DNA of 64,000 nt from positions 17,272,001 to 17,336,000 of the forward strand of contig JAPTOF010000005.1 in the NCBI GenBank assembly GCA_028554755.1, read 5' to 3'. Both the position numbers and the translations under genes were made by a program. The DNA comes from Cordia subcordata (taxonomy: Eukaryota; Streptophyta; Magnoliopsida; Boraginales; Cordiaceae). Each line of letters begins with the position of its first letter. Position 1 is the stretch's first letter. The notes beneath the pieces were generated by a model. The model saw only the letters and a program-made list of their open reading frames with translations. It searched no databases and was not told the origin of the DNA. This document shows positions 26,491 through 38,003 of this stretch, piece by piece.

Positions 26491-28099
26491 TATATGTCTT
26501 TTGCTTTGAGTTAGGGGGTCCTCAAACCATATTAGACTTGAGACTAATCCCTATTAGGTCATGAACAGTTAAAGAAAAACTTTCCCAATAAAAAATTACT
26601 TTCTTATCAAAGAAATTAAAAAATAAATTTACAACCAAAAATAATACAAATGTTTAATTTTTTGTGTAACGAAAGACAAGAAAGCAAGCAAAACTAAAGA
26701 GAGAAAAAAGAAAGAAAGGACAGAAAAGTTTTAATAGAAATAACGCAATAAATAAATGGTTGCTTCGCCACATACATAAAAAGACATGTTGTTGAAAAAA
26801 ATTACATTTTTATTTAAAAGGACTATGGTTATCTATTTATATTTCCTTGCATGAATCAAGATGTCATCATTATATTAATTATTATATATTTTTAGAAAAA
26901 AATTATAAATATGTCTCTATCAATTATTGGGTCCTGCTCTACCACTGTTAAACCTATAAACCACATCACATATATTCCTATATATTTTATTGTGAAGTGG
27001 ACCACATAGACAACTTATTTCTTCTTAATCAGTCACAACTTCTGCTTTACATTGTACATGGTCAAATTAAGATGGGGTGCGACATGATGCCAGTAGGGAC
27101 CATAACCCCCATTGAGCTCACAATATTTAGTTTAAAAAATTAACTTGCTTTGATTAAAAAATTATGGGTATTTTCAATATATATATATATATATATTATA
27201 GCTTTTAGCTAAAATAAAATTTTAAAATCAATTTAATGGAATATATTATTTCATGATTTCAAATGCACTATTCTACTCTTTCTGCAAATTGGTAGTTGAG
27301 GATGGGCTTGGAGCGGTATATTGAATCACTGTTTGGATGGGAGATATAAGTTGTCACATCTTAGGGCTTGATGTTGATTGCATGTCTTACAAAAACAAAA
27401 TTCATTAGACTGCACGCAATATAACTTATATACCTTAATAATGTGTGTTAATTTCGGAACAGCTGAAAATTATCAAGTTCAGAACATATGTTTCATAGCA
27501 CGTCAATCGGTCAATTCATTAAGTAACAGAAGGCAGCACTTGATTTCTTGGTACCATTTCAATTAAATCTTGTCCAATTGTTTGCTTATTCAATCTTCAA
27601 TGATTGACTTTTCAAGTTCAACCGACTCTTTGAGAATCCCAAATGGATAAATACGAATCTTAAAAAATTCTTTCATTTGTCCGTCATTATAGACAGTTCT
27701 ATCTATTTGATCTATTTTGTGGAATTATAAATTGAACTCTATTTAATTAGTGGCTCTTCTATATTTTTTCTTTTAGCATATTAATTTACCCCTAGCCTAT
27801 TTTTTCTTTTTCTTTTCATTTTTTCCCTCTTCTTTTATATCCTTTTGTAGACAAATTTCACATATTTTCACATCTAAGATTTACATATACGACATGTATC
27901 ACTGTCAAAAGGAAAATTTTTTATTATTTAGGTGGTTAGTTAGGTATTTCAATTCCAAAACAAAAAGTTGCCTAAATCTTTTTTTTTTTGGTCCACCAAA
28001 ACACTTGACACGAGGGGTATCTTGCCTTGCCGCAGATGCGACCAAAGGAGGTGTTGTTGAGAGCTGGCTGTAGAACTAGAATAGGGACGCAGCCTTTGT

Positions 28100-29859
28100 T
28101 ATTAAGTTTTTTGCTAGACAAATAAGTATTTCATTCCACTTTAAAAATAAAAGACAACCATCAAACAACCGAAGACAGTCTAAACTAAATCAAATCTCCA
28201 ATCAAAACACAAGAGGCAATTTTCAAAACTATCCCTATACTTACTTTGCTGGCTCATCCTATCTCTAATATTCACAAAAACAGCTTGAAAGACTTGTTCC
28301 TCCGTGGAGATCTCGTTGGCATAAATTCTGGAGTTTCTTTCCGTCCAAATTTGATATGTTGCAGCACCAAAACACAACAGCAAAAGATCTTTTTTTAGTC
28401 CATCTCTAACACAATTTCTCTTAATATCAACCACCAGCTCATCCCAATTTGTTCAGGTCTTAATTCTCAGCCTTCTACAGCATTCTTTCTATATCATAGC
28501 AGCGAAGGAGCAACCAAAGAACAAATGCTCTCTTGTTGCAATCCTATTATGGCAGAAAACACAAATTGCATCATTAATAACACCCCATGCAAGAAGTTTA
28601 AAAAGGGTGGGTAACCTGTCCAGGAAAACCAACCAAAGAATAAATCCATTTTTGGGAATCACAAGCTTATGCTAGACTACCATATGCCAAGGAGTCTCCG
28701 CCTTCTTTTCTCGAATATCTCCCCAAGTCCTCCTAGAGCATAAATCTCCCCTATTACCCAGTGTCCACCAAATCTTGTCCACACCTTCTGAGTAGGCTGG
28801 AGCGATACCATGCAGAAAGTGTAGCTCCGCTGGCCATCTCTATTGCCCATTAATTACGAAATCATTCATTTTGCATCCCCACCATTGGTTCGGGATAATA
28901 ATGTAATTATCAATAGCATATTTCCATAGTGGATCGACATCCAACCAATTATCCCACATCAAGAATGTATCACGTCCATCCTTAATTTCATGCTTAATGA
29001 ACTCCTCAGCTTTATCCCTAACCTTAAGGATATTGCGCCACGTCAATGAATCATTCTTGTTCATTTTAACTTCCTATATACTTCTTCTTTTCAGGATAAC
29101 AAGATGACCCCAAGCACCCCATAAAGAATTCCTGTCCACATACAAGTGCCAAAATTGTTTAAGTCTTGCAACAAGGTTAATGTCCTATACGCTCCTAATA
29201 CCCAAGCCTTCCTCTTATATCGGCTTGCAAAACTCTTCCCAGGCAACTCTCGCTCCTCTTTTGGTATCGCAGTTGCCCTTCCAAAGGAACCTAGCCAATT
29301 TTCTTTCCACGTCTTTAACAACAACTTTTGGGAGCAAGAAAACATTAATCCAATAGTAAGTGAGACTAAGGAGAACACTTTTAATAAGTTGCACCCTCCC
29401 TGCATAGGTGAGCCATCTAGTTGTCCAATGCTCTGTTCTTCTAGTAATCTTTTCAACCAGGGTATGACAATCACTGCGAGTAAGCCTGCCAGTAATCAAT
29501 GGGATCCCAAGATATCGGACTGGTAGCCGCCCCTCTTTAATATTCAAACCATTGCAGATTTCCTCCTTAAGTCTATCACAACACCTTACAAAATAAATCT
29601 CACTTTTGAACTCACTAATTTGCAACCCTGACATTCTGGCAAAGATCCTCAATGCTGCTTTAATAACATGAATTGAGCCCAGATCAGCTTTAGTGAAAAT
29701 GAACAAATCATCTGCAAAGGTAAGGTGATTGAGCTTAGTCTTCGTGCATTTTGGATGAAAACTTAAATCTTTTTTCTGACTACCAATCTTCAGCAAGCCC
29801 AATAAAACCTCCATCACAATCACAAAAAGATAAGGTGAAAATGGGTAGCGGCACTTAGA
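28100..29859 (-). pseudogene. 5'-truncated LINE (L1-type) retrotransposon, defective
   Basis: One minus-strand frame can be followed from about 29859 to 28180. It begins inside reverse transcriptase (SPYLFVIVMEV), has the catalytic FADD box at about 29718-29707 and the RYLGIPL and FLWKG segments, then the inter-domain region (SLTWRNILKVRDKAEEFI), then the zf-RVT zinc-binding domain (ICVFCH..TREHLFFGCSF) and the C-terminal AATYQIWTERNSRIY. The frame is interrupted only by stop codons (near 29212, 28840 and others), several at positions where LINEs normally have tryptophan. The endonuclease and N-terminal RT are absent, as expected of 5'-truncated target-primed insertions. The 3' end is probably near 28.1 kb. 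Confidence 0.88.
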
Positions 29860-29948
29860 CTAAATCACCGCCTATGTTGTTTATGGACTATGGTTCACCC
29901 AAACCGTCGTTATAAAACCATCGTCTATTCCCATGTTTTCTTGTAGTG
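29860..29948 (-). mobile_element. Terminal fragment of a CACTA (En/Spm) DNA transposon
   Basis: The minus strand starting at 29948 begins CACTACAAGAAAA, the classic plant CACTA terminus, followed by GACGATGG/AACGACGG subterminal words. Only this one end is present; the sequence then runs directly into the interior of a LINE reverse transcriptase. The partner terminus was not found nearby. Confidence 0.7.
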
Positions 29949-30099
29949 ATGTCACTAATGTGTCATCTTCTTGCAGGGGCATATCAGGAAAGATAGCTCA
30001 AGAGCTCATAATGCAATTGCATATTCAAATTATCAAGCATAAGCTAACGTTTGTTTTTGTTTGACCTTTTCTGCTGAGTTGTTGTGTCTGTTATACCGA

Positions 30100-30120
<21 letters not shown>

Positions 30121-30130
<10 letters not shown>

Positions 30131-30465
30131 TTGGACAACGGTATTCAACAAACAAAACGCAGGTACACATTTTATCCAACTCCAAAAGGATGCAAATCCT
30201 TGAGGAGCAGCGCACCCAAATGATTTGGGATGACAGCCTCCCAATTGCACGGCAAAGTTCCTAGAGCTTTGTTATGAGCTATCCAGCCTGCGAGTTGGTT
30301 AGCCAATCTTCTCATGCATTAAAATCTAACATTCTTGATCTCAGTAGCAATCATTTTGATATCATCAATCACATGGCAAACGTCCCACGCTGTAGACTTC
30401 TCATTTGAAGTGACTGCCTTGAAAATGGCTTCAACATCACTTTCAATGAAAATACAAGAGTAATC
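30121..30465 (-). pseudogene. LINE-derived RNase H (RVT_3-like) 3' fragment with poly(A)
   Basis: The minus strand encodes an RNase H-like tail: IFIESDVEAIFKAV, then WDVCHVIDDIKMIATEI, then RRLANQLAGWIAHNKALG. It resembles the RNase H domain at the C-terminus of many plant non-LTR elements, and an in-frame stop breaks it. It ends in an A-run followed by GAA triplets (T-run at about 30121-30132 on the plus strand), suggesting a short 5'-truncated insertion in the 3' flank of the MATE gene. Confidence 0.6.
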
Positions 30466-30652
30466 TTACTATTATAACACATATATTGTAGTTGACTGAA
30501 TCAATGAAAGCAGCTCTTTCTACTCCATTCTGTCTCTATAAACATGTTTATAAAGAATGCATCATCACAGGTCTTAAATAGGAAAGCTGTCTTATAATAC
30601 ATTTCACACATCTTAAAAATAGGAAAGCTGTAAGTTTTATGGATAAAGTTCT

Positions 30653-33600
30653 TCAACTAATTATGCTATGTGCACCAACTGAGTTTGTTTTCGTTTGATC
30701 TCCTCCCCATTTTTTTATTCTATCTCCAGCGATCGAAGCCTGCAATTTTGAAGTTCTCATTAAACCTTTCCACAAATCAGTGTAATCAAGAAAATTTTGT
30801 GTAGCTATTCCAAAGAACTGTTGTAAAAATGTGCACAATTGATATATATGTACGTGTGTGTATATATGAGTGTGTGTATGTATGTACATATGTATATACG
30901 TTTGTATTGGATAAATAAATAACGCAGTGTACCTCTTTGTTCCAATTGGTTTTATATACCATCCAAACCAAGACACAAGTTTGAACGGTTGTTCCTAGCA
31001 ACATACCATACCATATGCCCTGCAAAACATAACTTTCTAGTAAGCAACTCGTTCCAAGAGTTATGTATAGGTCAAATTTTTAGACATTGGTCCAGTCATT
31101 TATTAGGTAGTGGCTCAAGCCCAGAGTCTAAACCTATTCCGAGAAAAGGTAGGAGTTCAAATTGGATTAAGAAATCTTGTTTCGAGAGAAAAAAATATTT
31201 GGATTAGAAAACATTTTCTTGGAGGACAAAGAATTCCCACCTATAAATAGGATTGTCTCTTTCTTGTTTTGAGTGGGTAGATATTAAAATTGTACTTTGA
31301 GGGAGAGCGAGGTCGTGAGAATTTTAAGAGAGCTTTTGACTCTTTTTCAAGAAAAGTTAAAGTGAGTGTAATTCGTTTTATAGATTATTGTATTTTTGTG
31401 AAAGTAGGTCAAAGACTATTCACATAATTAAAATTTCTTGTGTTTCTCTCGAATTCTGTGCAATATTCTGCTAGTTACGGATGTTTCCAACAAAAATTTT
31501 AATGGGTATGACTCTGTTTTATAAATTAATAAATTTTTGTGAAAGTAGGCCGTGTATTTCTCAAATTCTGTGCATTATTCCGCTACAATACGCGTATTTG
31601 TGTGTCCTTGTTCCCAACACCAATCACATCCTAGCTAGTAGTCAACAATTTAACTGGATCATGAGAAAACTCTCAAATTGTACCATATACATAAGCGAAC
31701 GTATAAATACCTTAACACCCATGTTGATTGGATAGCCTAGAATCAAGCCCAAAGGAAGACCGAAAATATAGTAGCAGACTATATTCACGTATGCCACATA
31801 AGCTTGCCACCCAGCTCCAATGGCTACCCCTACAATTGTACAATTTGATACCCCTCTGGTTAGCTTGTAAATAGAGCTGGCAAGTTTAAATATCTCTATC
31901 ACTATACATAATAGTACATATATGTGTTGATAATTATAAGGGTAAATTACTTCTATAATCTTTTATCTTTTAAAATAATGATTTTCTAGTCATTTATATT
32001 TCTAATTGAACCTTTAGTCATTTAGTTTTAATTTTGTTGCAACTGTTAGTCCATTTTTTTTATTTCTATCCAATTTTAACCATTATCTTCACCTGTCAAG
32101 CGTGTGTAATGCATTGAATAATGACAAAAATTGGATGAAAATTTGAAGATGAATTAACAGTGGCAATAGAATTAAAATTAATAGACTAAACAGTTTAATT
32201 AAAAAGATAAAAGATTTGGTCATAATTCTAATAAAAAAATAAAAGATTGCGGGAGTAATTTACCCTAATTATAATGAACTTTACTAACCTGATAGTGTAG
32301 GTTGAAGAACGTTAATGATGATGCTGACACATAGCAAAGGTGTAAGCTCATATACAACTTGTTGGACTTCTTTACTATCCGAAAATAAAGCTGGGTATTG
32401 CTTTCGAGCAACAATAAGAACAAGTGCTAGCAAGAAGCCGCATATAAGTGATGTAACCGTGGCAACCATCACTGAGAATTTTGCTTTTCTTGGGTGGCTT
32501 GCTCCCAACTCATTTGACACCCTTACGCTGAGCATTGAACAAGGCAGCTTATAAGTAATTTTATATGCTTTTTAGATTTAAAAATTTCAGATAAGCATAT
32601 AATAAACATAACAATTTTATGGTTTTTTTTTTTTTTTTGGGCATTGCGAACCTTATTGCTGCATTCAGTCCAAAAGATAAGCTTATTGTCCAGCCAACTA
32701 TGTTAAAACTGCAGGCAAAGAGCGCAAGCAATACAATTAAGCAATTTAGGAAAAGCATTGCCAATTCTGTAAATTTCAGATCTTAATCACGGTGTCCTTA
32801 CACGAAAACTTGGAAATGCATAAGAGCAATGTCGAAACACAAAGCTTTTCAAAATTTAAGGCTCCGTTATGTTTGTTAGCATAAAATATTTTCCTGAAAA
32901 ATAATTTTTGGTGTTTGATAATACCAAATTATTAATTAATCAACTGAAAAACATTTTCAGTGCAACTGAGAAATCTTTCTTTCTCTGTATTCCCTCCCCT
33001 CCCAAAAAAAAAAAAAAGAAAGAAAGAAAGAAAGAAAGAAAAAGAAAGAAAGAAAGCAAGAAAGAAAGAAAGCCACTAAAGCTCCATAATTATTTTTAAC
33101 TTTTAAATTTGGATTTACATACCATATTCTAATAATAAAATATATTGTCTTTATGAAAAATATCATTTAAAAATATTTTTTTATTGTTATAACCAAACAC
33201 TAAAAATATTTTACTTTTTAGAAAAATATATGTCGGTAAAAAAAAAATTTCCCGGCCCCTCAAGTTATCTTAAAGCGAACAAACGGAGCCTTAAGTTTGT
33301 GAAAGAAGTAGGGCATTCAAGCTTTGGCGGGTGCCTCTAATAACTTACAGAAATGCCATGAATTATTGGAGGTCAAGTGGCTTACCATATGGAGAAAGCA
33401 CTTACGGAAACCTCTGCATTCTTCAAGTAACCCGCAAACAAAACCAACGCCGTATAATACCACATTTCAAGGCTGCAATAATTGATCTCGAGAAATCATT
33501 GACTAGAAAAAGAAACTTTTGAACTCGTAAAATATAGAAAACTAACCATTTCCATTGGGACGTAGCTGTATCCACTCGAAGAAGTTAGATAAAACACAAA

Positions 33601-34240
33601 GCTGTTTTTATTCAAATTCGAGACTCATAAATATTAAATGAGGGGTGTTTTCAGTGAACTACGGCCTCGTATCATGGGAGTTGGAAGTTGATAAGAGAAG
33701 TGCCTTTGCTGTCATCGAGAAATTTCACTAACAGCTACACTTTTATCAATAACGGTATTTAAATCTCAGCCATGCCCCTTATATTGTGTTCGATTCAATA
33801 ATTGCGGAATGATTGGTTTTTAAAGCAGGCTAGATTTAGGTTTTAACAATGAAATGGACTTGCAAATGCCTAAGAAATAAATAAATATACCTGGCACTAG
33901 TGTATAAACTCAGCCATAGTGCAAGAATTATATATTTTTTCTTTATATTTTGTGTGATTTAAATAATTATATATGCGGTTAAAATGAATTAATATTATAT
34001 GTAAAAGAATTTATATGTCAATGTATTGAAAATATATTTCTTTCAATCTGAGCACTCATAATATTTAGAACAAAAAGAATAAAAATATAAAAAGTTAGTT
34101 TATATATAAGATCAGATTTATACATAAATAATAAAAGAACATTATGATGCTTGAGGGGTATTACGTGACCCCTCATATAAGACCATGCATGAACTGCGAT
34201 GGCGCCCCTTCGAAGGATTCGCAGTTATTGCATAAATCAA

Positions 34241-34300
<60 letters not shown>

Positions 34301-36806
34301 ATATAAGATCAGATTTATACATAAAAAATAAAAGAACATTATGATGCTTGAGGGGTATTACGTGACCCCTCATATAAGACCATGCATGAACTGCGACGGC
34401 GCCCCTTCGAAGGATTCGCAGTTATTGCATAAATCATATATATATACATATATATATATATGTATGTATGTATATATTGTGTGTGTTTATTAGGATTTCA
34501 GGAGAGAGCAAAAAGAAAAGAAAAAGAAATTCAACTTGTGTTAGACTGACTATACTTTTGTTAAGCAACTAGTACATTATAAAAGTTACGATCAAATGGT
34601 CATAAAATTGATCTGAAACACAATTAATAAAAAAAAAATATCGTATTGCATAGGGTGAATGTCACTTTTCCCATGAATTTCAATTTAGATCTTAAACTCT
34701 ACAGTAAGTTTTTAAGTTTTACCCATATTCCTTTGTACTACCTAACTTTATCGGATAAAGTCTTACATTGAAGTGCATTTTTATCTCTTTTTTTTTTCAA
34801 AGCAGAAATTAAAAAATTAGACAAAACAATTTAATCAAAAAAAAGTTCACAATCAAATAAAAAATTATGAAAATTTAATTAAAAAACATAAAGAAAAGAT
34901 AAAAAAATTATTTACTTTACAAAATTCACATTATATACTATATCAGAAAAACTAAATTCACCCTGAAATATATCTTGAAACACACATGCATGCATTCATC
35001 TAAAACGAAATCTAAATTAAATGCATAATATGGTTTTCTGGATGAGTTAACCTTTAAAAAAAATATAAAAATGAGAAATAAAAAATTAAAAAGTAGCTTA
35101 TTGTTTGAAATTTGTGTTATGTGTGGAATTGAATATAGATTAGATCCTATCTACAAAATCTTTTTTATACACATATACACACACAAACACTTAGCAAATT
35201 AAAATTATTTGTCTTAATTAACCCAATATATACATGACTTTTCTGCAAGGCGCTCATCAGGTTTTAAAAACATAAGATAAAAAAATAGAAAAGAAACGGT
35301 GATAAAATAGATTCAATAAATTAATAAATAAAAAATGATAATCATATTGTTTGACAATAGTTGAAGTCATGGCCGAAAATAAATTTAACTGAAACTCTGT
35401 ACGTACCAAAATGGCAAGAACTCATGGCGAAAATTGTATTCTCCTATTTGTTATATATATACGCCAAATTGAACATTAAGAAAAAGGAATACAAACAAAA
35501 CTTTTTAAAGTTATAATGTCAATAAGCGCACTAGCTAACTGCAAGAGTTACGCACCACTTAATCTAAAAGTTTAAACTTATAAAAATAAAGATTTAGTTG
35601 CATTTATTTATTGTACTTGACATGCCCTTTCACGTACGGTATGATTTGTTTAGAGTTGCACTAGGACAATTTAATATTTTAAATGGGCGGCGATAGAGTT
35701 TTTTAACTGAGACCATCTAATTTTTAAGTTATGATATTATATTGAAATTATAACCACGTCTAAAAGCTTAAACTTATAAACCTATAAAGAAGATTTGATT
35801 ATACTTATTTATTATATTAACACTAACCAAAGCATAATCGCTGATGCAAGAGATAGCCGGACAAATCCCCACAGATTCTGGAAAGCTTTCCAAGAGAAAC
35901 CTGGCCATGCTTCCCCACACGTCCCGCTAACAATGTAAAGCATTTGGGCGATGACTATAAACCACCACCCTGAGTTGAGCGCGACGGCTCCGCCGGCGAT
36001 TCCCCAGCCGCAGTAAAACATCAACAACCAGCTGAATACGACCTGGAGAACCACCGCCACTGCAGATATCACCGCCATCGCCATGATCTTGCTCTGAGCT
36101 TGCAGATACTTTTGGATTGGAAAATTGAACGCGTAAGCAAAGAGCTGTGGAATCATCCAAATCGAATACACGCCTGCCCATTCTGATATGTCAGGTGTCT
36201 GACCGATCAATCTCAAAATTCGCGTCGCGAATGTGTAGAGAAGCGTTATTGGCAGCGCCGTGGTTAGGAGAATGATCCATGATCTTTGCAAGTAAATGCC
36301 TAGCATGTTAAGCTGTCCAGCTCCATAAGCTTGTCCGCAAAGCGTCTCTAGCGCGCTTCCCATGCCCAACTGCATGGTGATAGATAAAACCGATTGTCTT
36401 ATATGTCTGTTAATATCTCTCGTAAAAAAAAAAAAAATAGTAAACACTAAAAGAAATTATTGTATACCATGATGCCATAAGCAAATAAAGCTATGACAGA
36501 GTTTTGAACGGATACAGCGGCAAGCTCAAGGGTTCCAACATGGCCTGCAAAGACTTGGTTTATCGCTCCCATGGAGTACTGGCATGTGATGGTGAAGATG
36601 GCCGGACCGGCGAGGTACCAAAGCATGACAGACTCAAAGTAGAAGTTGCTGAAGAAATCCCTGATGCCATTGATCTCCAGCATATCTTCTTTTTCATCTC
36701 CATAACCGAAAGTGGAAGCCATCAATTTGCTCGATCCGGCATGAGAGTTAGTAAGTACGTCATTATTATCATTGTCGTTAAGAAGGGGAAGATGAGCATC
36801 CACCAT
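30653..36806 (-). CDS. MATE / DETOXIFICATION multidrug-and-toxin-extrusion transporter, 8 exons
   Basis: Integral membrane proton-coupled efflux carrier; plant members move flavonoids, alkaloids, organic acids or hormones across vacuolar or plasma membranes. Exons: 36806-36468, 36369-35828, 33472-33386, 32708-32652, 32527-32289, 31829-31711, 31019-30933, 30739-30653. Borders are GT-AG and phases join to 1557 nt (518 aa), normal for the family. Family signatures: LGMGSALETLCGQAYGAGQ at the exon 1/2 junction, PIQKYLQAQ, SVRVSNELGA across exons 4/5, QPTLSGVAIGAGWQAYVAY, and GIWYGMLLGT followed by KTNWNKE near the C-terminus. Twelve hydrophobic segments are expected. The start at 36806 (MVDAHLPLL) is preferred over an in-frame ATG at 36848 that lies beyond a C13 tract. 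Exon 3/4 gives SICFN where most relatives have SICMN. It resembles the DTX29-DTX40 clade; the substrate cannot be inferred. Confidence 0.95.
31200..31620. mobile_element. Probable solo-LTR remnant with internal duplication (MATE intron 6)
   Basis: Contains a TATA-like CTATAAATAGG, leader-like sequence, and two partial repeats of one segment (about 31375-31491 and 31513-31620). The repeats share TTTTTGTGAAAGTAGG, TTCTGTGCA and a terminal CCAACA, reminiscent of a copia-type LTR 3' end. No internal retroelement domains flank it and the outer boundary was not resolved. Confidence 0.45.
31940..32265. mobile_element. Mutator-type MITE with long inverted arms and 9-bp target duplication (MATE intron 5)
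   Basis: It begins GGGTAAATTAC and ends GTAATTTACCC; complementarity with mismatches extends over roughly 110 bp of each arm. It is flanked by a perfect 9-bp direct repeat TAATTATAA at 31931-31939 and 32266-32274. Long terminal inverted repeats with a 9-bp duplication are the hallmark of Mutator-like elements; with no coding capacity it is non-autonomous. Confidence 0.85.
32861..33291. mobile_element. MITE with GGCTCCGTT ends (MATE intron 3)
   Basis: The left end TTAAGGCTCCGTT and the right end AACGGAGCCTTAA are perfect mirror complements, and the sequence is inverted further inward (TTTGTTAGC and GCGAACAAA). The flanks allow either a TTAA or a TA target duplication, which cannot be separated because the motif is palindromic. 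It contains a GAAA microsatellite at about 33009-33070. A related, interrupted copy lies at about 44876-44990. Confidence 0.75.
34104..34484. repeat. 197-bp tandem duplication with hairpins and AT/GT microsatellites (MATE intron 2)
   Basis: Two nearly identical units start at 34104 and 34301. Each has GAGGGGT...ACCCCTC arms (34153-34174 in unit 1) and a CTGCGA...TCGCAG stem around a CCTTCGAAGG palindrome, followed by (AT)n/(GT)n repeats. Only a few differences between units are visible, so the duplication is recent. Confidence 0.9.
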
Positions 36807-36831
36807 TGTGGTTTGCTTTTTTGCCTTGTCC

Positions 36832-36844
36832 GGGGGGGGGGGGG
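36832..36844. repeat. G13/C13 homopolymer in the MATE 5' leader
   Basis: Thirteen consecutive G on the plus strand (C on the mRNA strand) ending 26 nt upstream of the chosen MATE start codon. It could be length-variable. Confidence 0.8.
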
Positions 36845-36920
36845 TCAAGCTTTGGCTACGGCTAGAGAAGAAGTGGAGGAAGCAAACTGTGAGAGATCAA
36901 TACAAATACAACTACAAATA

Positions 36921-36930
36921 CTATTTAAAG
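36921..36930 (-). promoter_or_regulatory. Possible TATA box of the MATE gene
   Basis: CTTTAAATAG on the minus strand lies about 115 nt upstream of the start codon at 36806. Placement fits a short leader; there is no further support. Confidence 0.4.
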
Positions 36931-37030
36931 TACTGCCAGCCACCACATGCATGACGCCTGTAATGAAGTGAATGATTGAAATATTGACCCCTCCGACAAC
37001 GAGTGAAGGGTACAAATGATTGGTCAATGT

Positions 37031-38003
37031 AGGGGCGGAGGCACATTGAGGTGAGGATGGGCACTTGCACCTCCTCACTTTCAAAAAGGCAAAAGTTTTA
37101 CACGCATGTTTTGCACGTGGAAGGTGCTTGACACCCCCTTGAAATGGCATTAACAACCCCCCCCCCCCTTTTCTAACCTTTTTTTTTCCTATCAAATGAT
37201 GCAACCCGTAGGACATGGCATACAAACGCCGAAAGCTATCATAAAAAATTGTAGAGAAAAGATTGTCTTGCTCTAGCGCTAGACTTTTTTTTTTTAAACT
37301 TTACTGTGTATCTATTTTATGTCGAGTCTTGTTTCTTTTTCCACTTATTTTTTACTCTTTAACAATTTAACTCTAGTACAATAGTAAACATTGAGCATGG
37401 AGTTTCCTTCTTTTTCTTTCTTTTTCCATATTTTTATTATTATAAGTTCACATGCGAATTTTAGGTAAATATTTTTTATATTATTTTTATTTATTTTGAT
37501 TCAGTGAGATATATTAAATTAGTTTTTATTTGATTTATTTATGATTTATATATATAATGTTTAAAGTAATATATAACATAAAGTTTTATTTTTTAATGTT
37601 TGATATTTTGCTAAAGTTAATTAGAAGTTATAGTTCTCCACTTTTATAAATTTGTTTTTGATCATAGATTTTGTTTCTCAATCTTAGTTTAGAAATTAAA
37701 AAATATCTAGAATTCTCGTGAATTGTATCATATACTCACTGTCATACTAGAGCTAGGAGCAAATTGAGAAAGATGTATTTAATGGCATTGACAATGAGTT
37801 ATTATTCACTGTTTCAAAATATGAAATCACGCTGAAAATAATTATATAAGGTACTTTTTTTTTTACAACAACTATTGTTATTTATTTATGTCTCTTTTGT
37901 ATGTTAGAATTTTATTATTATAGTGACATTATTTATTTTTATATTTTATAAAAAATTATAATAAATATGCACCCTTAATTCCTAGGTTCTGCCTCCGCCA
38001 CTG
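37031..38003. mobile_element. DNA-transposon-like element with GGCGGAGGCA inverted ends
   Basis: The left end AGGGGCGGAGGCAC and the right end GTTCTGCCTCCGCCACT are inverted relative to each other, about 970 bp apart, enclosing AT-rich non-coding DNA. Ends of the form AGTGGCGGAGGCA are common on non-autonomous plant DNA transposons. No target duplication was recognised. The left end lies about 225 bp upstream of the MATE start codon. Confidence 0.6.

Larger units (their letters stand above)
24733..28003. repeat. Non-coding segmental duplication, left copy
   Basis: Collinear, same-orientation homology with 45426-49405. Anchor pairs include CATGGAGTCAAA (24777 and 45469), CTCTAGAAGTGATAA (25171 and 45628), TTTCACCACCTTACACT (25840 and 47230), ATAATATATCCTAT (26120 and 47546), a GATGGGGTGC block (27071 and 48285), TGAGGATGGGCTT (27297 and 48508) and the AGGTGGTT..GGTATTTC block (27931 and 49313). 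No reading frame is shared. The left copy has extra MITEs at about 24832 and 26276. It ends near the truncated LINE at 28.1 kb. Confidence 0.8.
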
